Shown here one piece after another: positions 28,806 to 38,100 of a stretch of 64,000 bases of DNA. A program made the position numbers and the translations under genes. Each line of letters opens with the position of its first letter. Position 1 is the first letter of the stretch. Location of the stretch: positions 124,001 to 188,000 of the forward strand of contig NZ_JAIUGX010000006.1 of the NCBI RefSeq assembly GCF_020164785.1, written 5' to 3'. The stretch comes from Mesorhizobium sp. ES1-1. GTDB lineage: Bacteria; Pseudomonadota; Alphaproteobacteria; Rhizobiales; Rhizobiaceae. The notes under the pieces are model-generated. The model was not told the DNA's origin. It ran no database searches and was given only the letters and a program-made list of their open reading frames with translations.

Positions 28806-30589
28806 TGGAGTTCATCGCCCAGAACATGGCGCCGATCATGTTCGCTTCGCTGATCCTGTTCATGCTGATCGGCTATCCCGTGGCCTTCTCGCTGGCGGCC
28901 AATGGGCTGATGTTCTTCTTCATCGGCGTGCTGCTGACGCCCTATTCGGGCGGCGCGATCAACCTCGACTGGCCGCTGCTCTACGCGCTTCCGGACAATT
29001 TCTACGGCAGCAGGGTGATGTCGAACGACACGCTGCTCGCCATACCGTTCTTTACCTTCATGGGCATCGTGCTCGAACGCTCCGGCATGGCCGAGGACCT
29101 GCTCGACACGATCGGACAGCTGTTCGGACCGATCCGCGGCGGCCTGGCCTACGCGGTCATCTTCGTCGGCGCGCTGTTGGCGGCGACCACCGGCGTGGTG
29201 GCGGCGTCCGTCATCGCCATGGGCCTGATCTCGCTGCCGATCATGCTGCGCTACGGCTATGACCGCCGCCTGGCGTCCGGCGTCATCGCGGCGTCCGGAA
29301 CATTGGCCCAGATCATCCCCCCATCCCTGGTGCTGATCGTGCTGGCCGACCAGCTTGGCCGCTCGGTCGGCGACATGTATGCGGGCGCTCTTATCCCCGG
29401 ACTGGTCCTCACCGGGCTCTACGCGCTGTATATCCTGCTCGTTTCCATCTTCCGGCCGAAGCTGATGCCGGCGCTGCCGCTCGAGGCACGCACGCTCGGC
29501 CATGGCGTCACATCGCTGCTGGTGGCGCTGGTGGCTGCACTGGCCATCTCCTACGCGGCCTATCGCTATCTGGCGCCGGCCCATGGCGACGATGCCGATA
29601 TTCTTGGCGCCTGCATCGGCGTCCTCTTCATCTATGCGGTTGCGATTGCCGACAAGCGGCTGAACATCAACATGATGTCGCGGTTGGCGCAGCAGGTCGT
29701 CATCGTGCTCATTCCGCCGCTGGCGCTGATCTTCCTGGTGCTGGGCACCATCTTCCTCGGCATCGCCACGCCGACGGAAGGCGGCGCCATGGGCGCCGTC
29801 GGCGCGCTGGCAATGGCCGCGGCGAAGGGCCGGCTTTCCCTGGACGTTATCAAGCAGGCGCTGGCCTCGACGACACGACTGTCAGCTTTCGTCCTGTTCA
29901 TCCTTATCGGCGCCCGGGTGTTCTCGCTCACCTTCTACGGCGTCAACGGCCAGCACTGGGTCGAGCACCTGCTGACCTCGCTGCCGGGTGGCGAAGTCGG
30001 CTTCCTGATCGGCGTCAACCTCCTCGTCTTCTTCCTGGCCTTCTTCCTCGACTTCTTCGAACTGGCCTTCATCATCGTGCCGTTGCTGGCGCCGGCCGCC
30101 GACAAGCTCGGCATCGACCTGATCTGGTTCGGCGTTCTTCTGGGCGTCAACATGCAGACAAGCTTCATGCACCCGCCATTCGGCTTCGCGCTGTTTTACC
30201 TGCGCTCGGTGGCGGCGCGCGTGCCCTATCTCGACCGCCTCACCGGCAAGCAGGTCGCGCCGGTAACCACCGGCCAGATCTATTGGGGCGCGGTGCCCTT
30301 CGTATGTATCCAGGTCATCATGATCGGGCTGACAATTGCGTTCCCGCAGATGGTGATGCGCTACAAGGGCGCGGTGGTCGACCCCGGCAACATCGACTAC
30401 ACGGTGCCCGGCGTGCCCGGGATGTCGCCCCTCGGCCCACCGCCCGCCGACGGCAAGGCGCCAGCCGGTGGCGCCGCGGCGCCGTCCGGCCCACCGGACC
30501 TTTCACAGCCGCCGAGCTTCGGCGACACGCCGCCCGCGCAACCGGCGGGGCCGCAGCCTGATCTGTCGCAGCCGCCGAGCTTCAACTGA
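28805..30589 (+). CDS. TRAP transporter large permease (DctM family) with Pro-rich C-terminal extension
   Basis: The 594-aa protein is the DctM transport subunit with about 12-13 helices. Family marks include PFFTFMGIVLERSGMAEDLL near residue 85 and the PPSLVLIVLADQLG motif. Beyond the usual core, residues about 530-594 form a Gly/Pro/Ala-rich tail with two copies of PDLSQPPSF and a likely disordered linker. A similar frame from GTG 28802 would add one Met. It overlaps both neighbours (TGATG at each end), so dctQ, dctM and the dehydrogenase gene are one translationally coupled unit. Confidence 0.94.
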   Translation: MEFIAQNMAPIMFASLILFMLIGYPVAFSLAANGLMFFFIGVLLTPYSGGAINLDWPLLYALPDNFYGSRVMSNDTLLAIPFFTFMGIVLERSGMAEDLLDTIGQLFGPIRGGLAYAVIFVGALLAATTGVVAASVIAMGLISLPIMLRYGYDRRLASGVIAASGTLAQIIPPSLVLIVLADQLGRSVGDMYAGALIPGLVLTGLYALYILLVSIFRPKLMPALPLEARTLGHGVTSLLVALVAALAISYAAYRYLAPAHGDDADILGACIGVLFIYAVAIADKRLNINMMSRLAQQVVIVLIPPLALIFLVLGTIFLGIATPTEGGAMGAVGALAMAAAKGRLSLDVIKQALASTTRLSAFVLFILIGARVFSLTFYGVNGQHWVEHLLTSLPGGEVGFLIGVNLLVFFLAFFLDFFELAFIIVPLLAPAADKLGIDLIWFGVLLGVNMQTSFMHPPFGFALFYLRSVAARVPYLDRLTGKQVAPVTTGQIYWGAVPFVCIQVIMIGLTIAFPQMVMRYKGAVVDPGNIDYTVPGVPGMSPLGPPPADGKAPAGGAAAPSGPPDLSQPPSFGDTPPAQPAGPQPDLSQPPSFN

Positions 30590-31638
30590 TGCCTGGGGAC
30601 GCCAAAATGATGAGGGCAGTGCGGCTGGAAGCAGTCGGAAGTATCGGCCTGCAGGATGTCGGCAAACCCATAGCGGGTCCCGACGATCTGCTTGTGCGCA
30701 TCGAAGCCTGCGGCGTCTGCGGGACGGACCGGCACCTGTTCCACGGTGAGTTCCCCTGCAGGCCGCCGGTAACGCCAGGGCACGAATTCTCCGGCATCGT
30801 CGAGGCGGTTGGCGCCGATGTGTCGGGCTTTTGCGTCGGCGATCGCGTCACCGGCGATCCCAACATCGCCTGTGGGCGATGCGTCCATTGCCATGCCGGC
30901 AGGGTCAATCTGTGCAGCAATCTCAGTGCCATCGGCATCCATCGCGACGGCGGCTTCGCCGACTATGTGGTCTTGCCCCACAAGCAGGCCTTTATCCTGC
31001 CTGCAGGGCTCAATCCGCTGCACGGCGCCTTCTGCGAACCGCTGGGCTGTTGCCTGCACGGCGTGGATCTGGCGGGGATCAGGCCGGGCGGCTCGGTTGC
31101 GGTGCTTGGCGGCGGCGTGATCGGGCTGCTGACCGTGCAATTGGCGCGACTGGCCGGTGCGACGACCATCATCCTGTCGACCAGGCAGGCTTCGCGGCGC
31201 GCGCTCGCGGAGGAGCTTGGAGCCACCTCCACCGTCGATCCCACTGCCGCGGATGTGATCTACGCCATCTCCGGGCCATCCGGCCTCGCGCCCGGCGGTG
31301 TCGATGTCGTGTTCGAATGCGCCGGGGTGAAGGAAACTGTCGAACAATCGATGCGGCTGGCCCGCGCCGGCGGCACGGTCGTCATCGTCGGCGTGACGCC
31401 GCAGGGCATGAAAGCCGAATTCGAGCCCTTCGACCTCTTGTTTCGGGAATTGAAAGTGGTCGGCTCGTTCCTCAACCCCTTCACGCATCGCCGCGCCGCC
31501 GATCTTATCGCGTCGGGCGCAATCGAGATCGACAGGCTGATCTCCCGGCAGGTGCCGCTGGAAGAAGCGGCCGACGTGATCGCCAATCCGCCGGCGCCCG
31601 GCGAGGTCAAGGTGCTGGTTGTGCCGGGCCTGGCCTGA
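30589..31638 (+). CDS. Zinc-dependent alcohol dehydrogenase (sorbitol/threonine dehydrogenase-like)
   Basis: This 349-aa medium-chain dehydrogenase oxidises a polyol or secondary alcohol with NAD. Catalytic zinc ligands are visible in ACGVCGTDRHL (Cys) and TPGHEFSG (His-Glu); the structural zinc lobe has CGRCVHCHAGRVNLC; the Rossmann motif is VAVLGGGVIGLL. The start at ATG 30589 overlaps the dctM stop; a second Met at 30607 behind GGGGA is equally possible. Its position downstream of TRAP permeases suggests the imported substrate is a sugar alcohol, sugar acid or hydroxy acid; the binding protein family (TakP-like) would fit keto or hydroxy acids. The exact substrate is not known. Confidence 0.9.
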   Translation: MPGDAKMMRAVRLEAVGSIGLQDVGKPIAGPDDLLVRIEACGVCGTDRHLFHGEFPCRPPVTPGHEFSGIVEAVGADVSGFCVGDRVTGDPNIACGRCVHCHAGRVNLCSNLSAIGIHRDGGFADYVVLPHKQAFILPAGLNPLHGAFCEPLGCCLHGVDLAGIRPGGSVAVLGGGVIGLLTVQLARLAGATTIILSTRQASRRALAEELGATSTVDPTAADVIYAISGPSGLAPGGVDVVFECAGVKETVEQSMRLARAGGTVVIVGVTPQGMKAEFEPFDLLFRELKVVGSFLNPFTHRRAADLIASGAIEIDRLISRQVPLEEAADVIANPPAPGEVKVLVVPGLA

Positions 31639-31775
31639 ATGCTATCCGGCGGGGCGCTGCCCCTGATCGGCCTGCCGGGCACTTCTCCCGGTAAGTGACG
31701 GGAAAAACATGCCGCCGTCGAGGATTTCGCCAATCGTCAACCTTGCAAGAACAGCGCTGACGGCGCGGCTGCTCT
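31639..31775. other. Spacer between convergent dehydrogenase and TRAP binding protein genes
   Basis: No gene is supported. The right part (from about 31712) may belong to the same dispersed element as the hairpin that follows. Confidence 0.3.
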
Positions 31776-31803
31776 CTTCTCCCCGTAATTATACGGGGAG
31801 AAG
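31776..31803. repeat. Perfect palindrome, REP-like Mesorhizobium intergenic element
   Basis: CTTCTCCCCGTA pairs with TACGGGGAGAAG over a 4-nt ATTA loop, a perfect 12-bp hairpin. It is followed by GTTCCGGCAGGCGAATGAGGGG, a wording I associate with a short palindromic element repeated many times in Mesorhizobium genomes. It lies between convergent genes, the usual place for such elements, and could also act as a bidirectional terminator. Only one copy is in this window. Confidence 0.65.
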
Positions 31804-31863
31804 GTTCCGGCAGGCGAATGAGGGGCGACGCCAGCTTCTATCATCAGCCGGCGCGCACCAGTT

Positions 31864-33235
<1,372 letters not shown>

Positions 33236-34009
33236 ATGCACCAGCCGCTCGTCGCCATATCGACCGACGTCCGTCAGTTCGACAACTACACCTGGCATGC
33301 CGCTCCGCAGCAATATCTGGAAGCCGCGATTGCCGGTGCCGGCGTGTTTCCCCTACTGGTGCCTTCGTTCGGCGACAGGCTCGACTTCGACGAACTTTTG
33401 TCGTCGGTCGACGGCGTCATGGTGACAGGGTCCAAATCCAATGTGCACCCCTCGCTCTACGGCGGCGACGCCAGCGAAGCCAATGGCCCGTATGACCCGG
33501 CGCGCGACGCCACGACGCTGCCGCTGATCCGCAAGGCGATCGAGCGCGGCGTGCCCCTGCTTGCCATCTGCCGCGGCATCCAGGAATTGAACGTCGCGCT
33601 GGGCGGCACGCTGGGCACCGAAATCCAGGAACGCGAAGGCTCGCTCGACCACCGCGCACCGGTCAGCGACAATCAGGACGAGCGCTTCGGCATCCGCCAG
33701 AAAGTGACGATCAAGCCCGGCAGTTGCCTGGCCGGCGTATTCGGCGAGGGCGACATCATGGTCAACTCCGTGCATCGCCAGGCCGTCGACCGGCTTGGAT
33801 CGAGATTGCAGCTCGAAGCCGTCGCAACGGACGGGACGGTCGAAGCGGTTTCTGTGAGGGATGCCCGCGCCTTCGCCGTCGGGGTCCAGTGGCATCCCGA
33901 ATATTGGGTCAAATCGGACAGCAACTCGGCCAAGATCTTCCGCGCCTTCGGCGATGCTGTGCGCCTGCACGCGGCCGCCAAGTCCGGATCTCGCGCGGCG
34001 GCTGAATAA
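33236..34009 (+). CDS. Gamma-glutamyl-gamma-aminobutyrate hydrolase family (class I amidotransferase-like)
   Basis: The 257-aa protein belongs to the peptidase C26/PuuD family that cleaves gamma-glutamyl bonds, in putrescine degradation releasing GABA from gamma-glutamyl-GABA. The catalytic Cys is in LLAICRGIQELNVALGG (about residue 105) and the His in GVQWHPEYW (about residue 217). Start: ATG 33236 gives the MHQPLVAI N-terminus; a frame to 33164 adds a leader. A glutamine-synthetase-like ligase and an aminotransferase that could act in the same pathway lie about 9 kb away. This gene is unrelated to the urate oxidase also called PuuD. Confidence 0.88.
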   Translation: MHQPLVAISTDVRQFDNYTWHAAPQQYLEAAIAGAGVFPLLVPSFGDRLDFDELLSSVDGVMVTGSKSNVHPSLYGGDASEANGPYDPARDATTLPLIRKAIERGVPLLAICRGIQELNVALGGTLGTEIQEREGSLDHRAPVSDNQDERFGIRQKVTIKPGSCLAGVFGEGDIMVNSVHRQAVDRLGSRLQLEAVATDGTVEAVSVRDARAFAVGVQWHPEYWVKSDSNSAKIFRAFGDAVRLHAAAKSGSRAAAE

Positions 34010-34414
34010 TCAGTCGGCGCTATCGGGCCTGTCCGCCGCCAGCGACAGGATCGGCGTGGCCGGAGCATAGGATTCGTAACCATCGCCATCCGCCACCGAG
34101 AAGGTGACGATCGGATCGACGCCGTTGGCGCTGAAAGCGACCACGCCGTCATTTTGCTCGCGCCAGAATTTTGCCTGCTCCACGCCAGGCAAAAGCTGGC
34201 GGCAGTTCGGAGCCACCGTCAGGCGTGACAGGCTATCCGACAGCGCGTCGCCTCGCGTGACGGTGCAAACCCCTTCATCGCCATTGGCGACCAGCGTGAA
34301 AGTGTTGGATGGCGTGACCGCTGCGGCCGCACTTTCGCCGCTGCCGCTGTCAAGCAGAAGCGCGCAGCCAAACAGAGCGGCGGCCACGGCCAATATGGAA
34401 AGCGTCTTCTTCAT
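34010..34414 (-). CDS. Exported Inh/AprI-like protein (possible protease inhibitor)
   Basis: This 134-aa protein has a signal peptide with a possible lipobox (FGCALL, Cys17) and a compact beta-barrel-like domain. Short runs such as GVCTVTRGDAL, APNCRQLLPGVEQAKFW, and GVVAFSANGVDPIVTF recall the Inh family of small periplasmic inhibitors of serralysin-type metalloproteases, which has the same paired cysteines and Trp. No metalloprotease gene is nearby. The gene ends in direct contact with the amidotransferase gene (stops adjoining, converging). The family call is tentative. Confidence 0.6.
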   Translation of the reverse strand: MKKTLSILAVAAALFGCALLLDSGSGESAAAAVTPSNTFTLVANGDEGVCTVTRGDALSDSLSRLTVAPNCRQLLPGVEQAKFWREQNDGVVAFSANGVDPIVTFSVADGDGYESYAPATPILSLAADRPDSAD

Positions 34415-34491
34415 CTTGGGTCTTCATCCACGAATAAGGACGAAGAATGATTCTACAGGGTTAATCTGGCGTTAACAGCTGTGGCGGCAGG

Positions 34492-35475
34492 TCAGCCGCG
34501 CGCCTTCACATCAGCGGTTTCAGGCACCGGCGTCAGCGGCCGGCGTTCGGTGAACCAGGACACCAGATTGTCGACGCACAGATCGGCCATGGCCCGGCGC
34601 GTGTGCTCCGATGCCGAACCGACATGCGGCAACAGCGACGTGTTGGGCGCATCGAGGAGCGCTTTCGGGACATTCGGTTCATCGGCGAAAACATCGAGGC
34701 CGGCGGCGGCTATGGTGCCGTTGGCAAGGGCCGCCGCAAGGTCTGCCTCGTCCACCGTGCTGCCACGGCCGATATTGACGAAAACACCGTTCGCGCCAAG
34801 CGCGGCCAGGATCTCGGCGTTGACCGCCTTTTCGGTCGACGCGGTACCGGGCACCACCGAAATCAGCGTGTCGACCGCCTCAGCGAGACCCTTCAGCGTC
34901 TGGTGGTACTCGTATTCCAGGCCGTCGACCGGTCTGCGGTTGTGATAGGCGACCGGCAGCCCGAACGCCTGTAGCCTTCGGGCAATCGCTTGCCCGATGC
35001 GGCCCATGCCGAAAATGCCGACGCGCCGGCCACGCAGGGTGAGCCGGCTCAACGGATAGTTGCCCTGGCGCGCCCAACTGCCATCGCGCAGCCAGGTCTC
35101 GGCGCGTGGCAGGTCGCGGATGGTGTTGATCAGCAGTCCGATGGCGGTGTCGGCGACTTCGTCGGTCAAGACATCAGGCGTGTTGGTGACCATGATGTTC
35201 TTCGCGGCGGCATGGCCGGCATCGACCGAATCATAGCCGACACCGAAGGACGCGATGAGTTCGAGATTGGGCAAGGCATCCATCAGTGCCGCGTCGATGC
35301 CGACATAAGAGGCAATGCCGCGCACTGTGCGGCGCATTTCGTCGGTGACCAGCGTGGCATCGGCGCGCGCGATTGCGATGCGCGTGAACGTCCGGTCGAT
35401 GCGCCCCACCGCGTGGTCGTTGAAACCCGCCGGCACCAGAATGGACACCGCTTGCAACTCTTCGGCCCGTGTCAT
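34492..35475 (-). CDS. D-isomer 2-hydroxyacid dehydrogenase (glyoxylate/hydroxypyruvate reductase-like)
   Basis: The 327-aa protein is an NAD(P)-dependent oxidoreductase of the D-2-hydroxyacid family. It has the Rossmann motif GIFGMGRIGQAIARRL, catalytic Arg in NIGRGSTVDE, Glu in DVFADEP and His in LLPHVGSAS. These are all in the right order. Hydroxypyruvate or glyoxylate is a likely substrate. ATG 35475 overlaps the stop of the LacI-family gene by 4 bp (ATGA), so the regulator and enzyme are co-transcribed, and the regulator probably controls sugar or hydroxy acid use. A much longer frame upstream is a shadow. Confidence 0.92.
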   Translation of the reverse strand: MTRAEELQAVSILVPAGFNDHAVGRIDRTFTRIAIARADATLVTDEMRRTVRGIASYVGIDAALMDALPNLELIASFGVGYDSVDAGHAAAKNIMVTNTPDVLTDEVADTAIGLLINTIRDLPRAETWLRDGSWARQGNYPLSRLTLRGRRVGIFGMGRIGQAIARRLQAFGLPVAYHNRRPVDGLEYEYHQTLKGLAEAVDTLISVVPGTASTEKAVNAEILAALGANGVFVNIGRGSTVDEADLAAALANGTIAAAGLDVFADEPNVPKALLDAPNTSLLPHVGSASEHTRRAMADLCVDNLVSWFTERRPLTPVPETADVKARG

Positions 35476-36494
35476 GGACGCTCCACCGGCTTGCCGGTCG
35501 ACTGGCGCACATGCAGTTCCGGCTTGATCAATTCCTGCGATGGCCGCACCGTCTGCCCGTTGAGCTTGTCGAGCAACGCGCTGGCGGCGCGGCGGCCGAC
35601 CTCGCGCTGACCGTTCCAGACCGTGGTCAGAGCCGGGGTGGCGATCGCCGCCTCCTCGAGATCGTCGTAGCCGGTGACGGAGATGTCGACCCCCGGCACA
35701 AGGCCGGCGCGCGCGATGCCGTTCATCAGGCCGATGGCGACGAGGTCGTTCCAGCAACAGGCCGCCGTCGGCCTGTCCTTCAGCGCCAGGAACTGTCCGG
35801 CAGCCTCGAAGCCGGCCTGCTTGGTGCGCGGGCCGGCGATGCGCCAGGATGGCTTGGCTTCGAGGCCGGCCGCTTCCATGGCGTTGAGATAGCCCTGGTA
35901 GCGGTCGCGGCCGGTCGAGGTCTGATCGGTGCCGCCGATCATCGCAATACGCTTGTGGCCGAGCGAGATCAGATGGTTGGTGGCCAGCCCGGTGCCATAG
36001 GCGTCGTCACCGCGAAACACCGGCACGTCGGCGCCCTCGACAGTACGCGCGATCAGCACCGCCGGCAGGCCGTTTTCCTCGGCCATCTGGATATCGGAGG
36101 CCGGAGTGCCGATGGCCGGCGACATGATGACGCCGTCGGCGCCGAGTTGCAGCAGTGTGTCGATGAAGGTGCGCTGCTTTTCGAGCTGATCGTAGTGGTT
36201 GGACAGGATGAAGGTCTGCCGGCTGCGGTCGAGTTCACTTTCGATCGAGCGAAGGATTTCGGCGAAGAACGGGTTCATGATGTCGTGGACAACGACGCCG
36301 ACAATGCCCGAACGCGAGGTGCGCAGGCTGGCCGCGCGACGGTTGTAGATATAGCCGATGGCGCGGGCATGCTCCTTGATGCGGTCGCGGGTGGCGCCGG
36401 CGACCAACGGGCTGTCGCGGAGCGCCAGCGAAACGGTCGCCGTGGAGACGCCGAGCGCATCCGCGATCGTCGAAAGCTTGATTTTTTGTGCCAG
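35472..36494 (-). CDS. LacI-family transcriptional regulator with probable CTG start
   Basis: This 340-aa repressor-type protein has an N-terminal LacI helix-turn-helix (KLSTIADALGVSTATVSLAL, residues about 6-25) and a periplasmic-binding-like sensor domain (IVGVVVHDIMNPFF onward). Only CTG at 36494, with GGGAG upstream, gives an intact HTH: the frame is closed by TAG just upstream and holds no ATG, GTG or TTG before TTG at residue 30, which would cut the HTH off. Related proteins in memory begin MAQKIKLS, matching the CTG position. It overlaps the dehydrogenase gene by 4 bp and precedes it in the operon. The effector is unknown. Confidence 0.88.
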   Translation of the reverse strand: MAQKIKLSTIADALGVSTATVSLALRDSPLVAGATRDRIKEHARAIGYIYNRRAASLRTSRSGIVGVVVHDIMNPFFAEILRSIESELDRSRQTFILSNHYDQLEKQRTFIDTLLQLGADGVIMSPAIGTPASDIQMAEENGLPAVLIARTVEGADVPVFRGDDAYGTGLATNHLISLGHKRIAMIGGTDQTSTGRDRYQGYLNAMEAAGLEAKPSWRIAGPRTKQAGFEAAGQFLALKDRPTAACCWNDLVAIGLMNGIARAGLVPGVDISVTGYDDLEEAAIATPALTTVWNGQREVGRRAASALLDKLNGQTVRPSQELIKPELHVRQSTGKPVERP

Positions 36495-36516
36495 CGCCTT
36501 GCGCTCCCGAACGACC

Positions 36517-36527
36517 TAAACTGTTTA
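36517..36527. promoter_or_regulatory. Candidate operator palindrome upstream of the LacI gene
   Basis: TAAAC-T-GTTTA is a perfect 5-bp inverted repeat with one central base, 23-33 bp before the probable CTG start and within the 65 bp separating the LacI gene from the DMT transporter gene. A LacI-type autorepression site is the simplest reading. Confidence 0.4.
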
Positions 36528-36559
36528 AAGGCGGGGTTATGCCATCGTTCGGGGCCAAA

Positions 36560-37501
36560 TCAAAGTTTTTTTGCCAAGGCTTCGGCCTCGACATCGGAGG
36601 CCGCGCGGCTGCGGAGCCTGAGCCGGTGTTCGCGATGGACAATGTAGAGCCCGCTGGCGACAATGATGGCGGCGCCGACCAAAGTCCAGCGATCGGGGAA
36701 CTGGTTGAAGACGATCCAGCCCGACATGATCATCCAAACCATCTGGGAATAGGGATATGGCGCCAATGCCGTGGTCGTGGCCAACCGGTAGGCCTGAACC
36801 AGAAGCCAGTGGCCGACGCCGCCGAACACGCCGAGCATGATCAGAACCAACCAGTGCCAGCCATCATGGGGCAGCGAAAATGAAAACGGCAGCAGTGGCA
36901 AAAGCAGAACGGCCGGCGCCAGGGCCGAAAAGAGGATCAGGCTTTCGGACGTTTCCCTCGCCGACATGCGGCGCGTCATGATGACGTAGAAGCAGTTCGA
37001 CAGCATCGCGGCCAGCGCGAAGAGATGCCCGATGCCGAATACGCCGACGCCCGGCCTTGTGATGATCAGCACGCCGGCAAAGGCCGACAGGATCGCCAGC
37101 CAGCGCCGCCACCCCGCCCATTCGCCGAGCAGCGGCCCGGCCAGCGCCGTGATCACCATCGGGCCGAAGAAATAGATCGAGGTGGTCTCGGCCAGTTGCA
37201 GGGAACGCAGCGCCAGGATGTTGAAGATGGTCGAACCGAACAGGAACAGGCCGCGCAGGATATGCGCCGGCAGGTTGACCGGGCGAAACCGCGCCGGCTC
37301 GCGCCAGCCGCGCAGCAGTGCGCCAACCAGCAGAACATGCACGGCAAAGCGTACCCAGGCGACGACCAGCACCGAAATGCCGGCAAGGACAAGATATTTG
37401 CTCGAGGTGTCGAGGAAGGTGAAGCAGACATAGGTGGAAAGCATGCACAGGATCGCCACCGGTGGCGTCGCGTGTTCGGGATGTTCTTTGGGAGCGTTCA
37501 C
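36560..37501 (-). CDS. EamA/DMT-family membrane transporter
   Basis: This protein of about 313 aa has ten predicted transmembrane helices in two EamA repeats, as in drug/metabolite exporters such as RhaT-like or amino acid exporters. The first repeat includes LDTSSKYLVLAG and the second LATTTALAPYPYSQM. The N-terminus is not clear: GTG 37501 gives VNAPKEHPEH; the frame continues to TTG 37567, and neither has a good ribosome site. It is upstream of the LacI gene on the same strand, separated by only 65 bp. Substrate is unknown. Confidence 0.86.
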   Translation of the reverse strand: MNAPKEHPEHATPPVAILCMLSTYVCFTFLDTSSKYLVLAGISVLVVAWVRFAVHVLLVGALLRGWREPARFRPVNLPAHILRGLFLFGSTIFNILALRSLQLAETTSIYFFGPMVITALAGPLLGEWAGWRRWLAILSAFAGVLIITRPGVGVFGIGHLFALAAMLSNCFYVIMTRRMSARETSESLILFSALAPAVLLLPLLPFSFSLPHDGWHWLVLIMLGVFGGVGHWLLVQAYRLATTTALAPYPYSQMVWMIMSGWIVFNQFPDRWTLVGAAIIVASGLYIVHREHRLRLRSRAASDVEAEALAKKL

Positions 37502-37644
37502 TTGCGGGCCGGATGGAGTTGGGCTGAACCCCACCTGTGCGGGAAATGCCGCTTGCCGACAAGCCAATTGTCACCGGACATCCCGGCGAAGCCCTGCTGG
37601 CACAACGACCAACCGCCGGCAGGCTCCCCATTGCCGGATATTCG

Positions 37645-38052
37645 TCAGGTGTGCATGCGGGCGCCCTTGGTGATCTTGTCGACGAGTTTCTTCTCGGCGC
37701 GGAGCGCGATGCCGACAACGCTCGCGTCCTCGGGCGCGAACTCGGCGAATACAGCGCGGTTGGCCGCGTCATGGCCAGTCGAGAACATCTCCTCGATATA
37801 GAGTGACGAGGTCACCCCGCGCTCCAACGCGCGCCGGTGAATGGTGGCCAGCGTCGCCTGGTCGGCGGACAGCACGATGATGGGCTGGATGGACAGCGGA
37901 TTGTAGAGATTGCCGGCACGGTCGCGATAGGGCTCGCCAATGATCTCCGAAAACTGGGCAATGATGCCGCTCGTCAGGAAAGCGGTGACATTGAGTTTCT
38001 GCCAGACGGCGAGGTCTTCCCGCAGCACGATTGCAAATTTGGTATCGAACAT
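37645..38052 (-). CDS. DUF2000 family protein
   Basis: This 135-aa cytosolic protein matches DUF2000, a family with a PTH2-like fold and unknown function. The KFAIVLREDLAVWQKLNVTAFLTSGI start, the PLSIQPIIVLSAD middle and the VGIALRAEKKLVDKITKGA end are characteristic. The start is ATG 38052 (MFDTKF). It is divergent from an AraC-type regulator gene 48 bp away. Such pairs of DUF2000 and AraC genes are frequent, so the regulator likely controls it. Confidence 0.85.
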   Translation of the reverse strand: MFDTKFAIVLREDLAVWQKLNVTAFLTSGIIAQFSEIIGEPYRDRAGNLYNPLSIQPIIVLSADQATLATIHRRALERGVTSSLYIEEMFSTGHDAANRAVFAEFAPEDASVVGIALRAEKKLVDKITKGARMHT

Positions 38053-38100
38053 GAGACATTGACCATTCGAGTGTGCCTCGTCGGGAGGCGGAAGGAGCAG

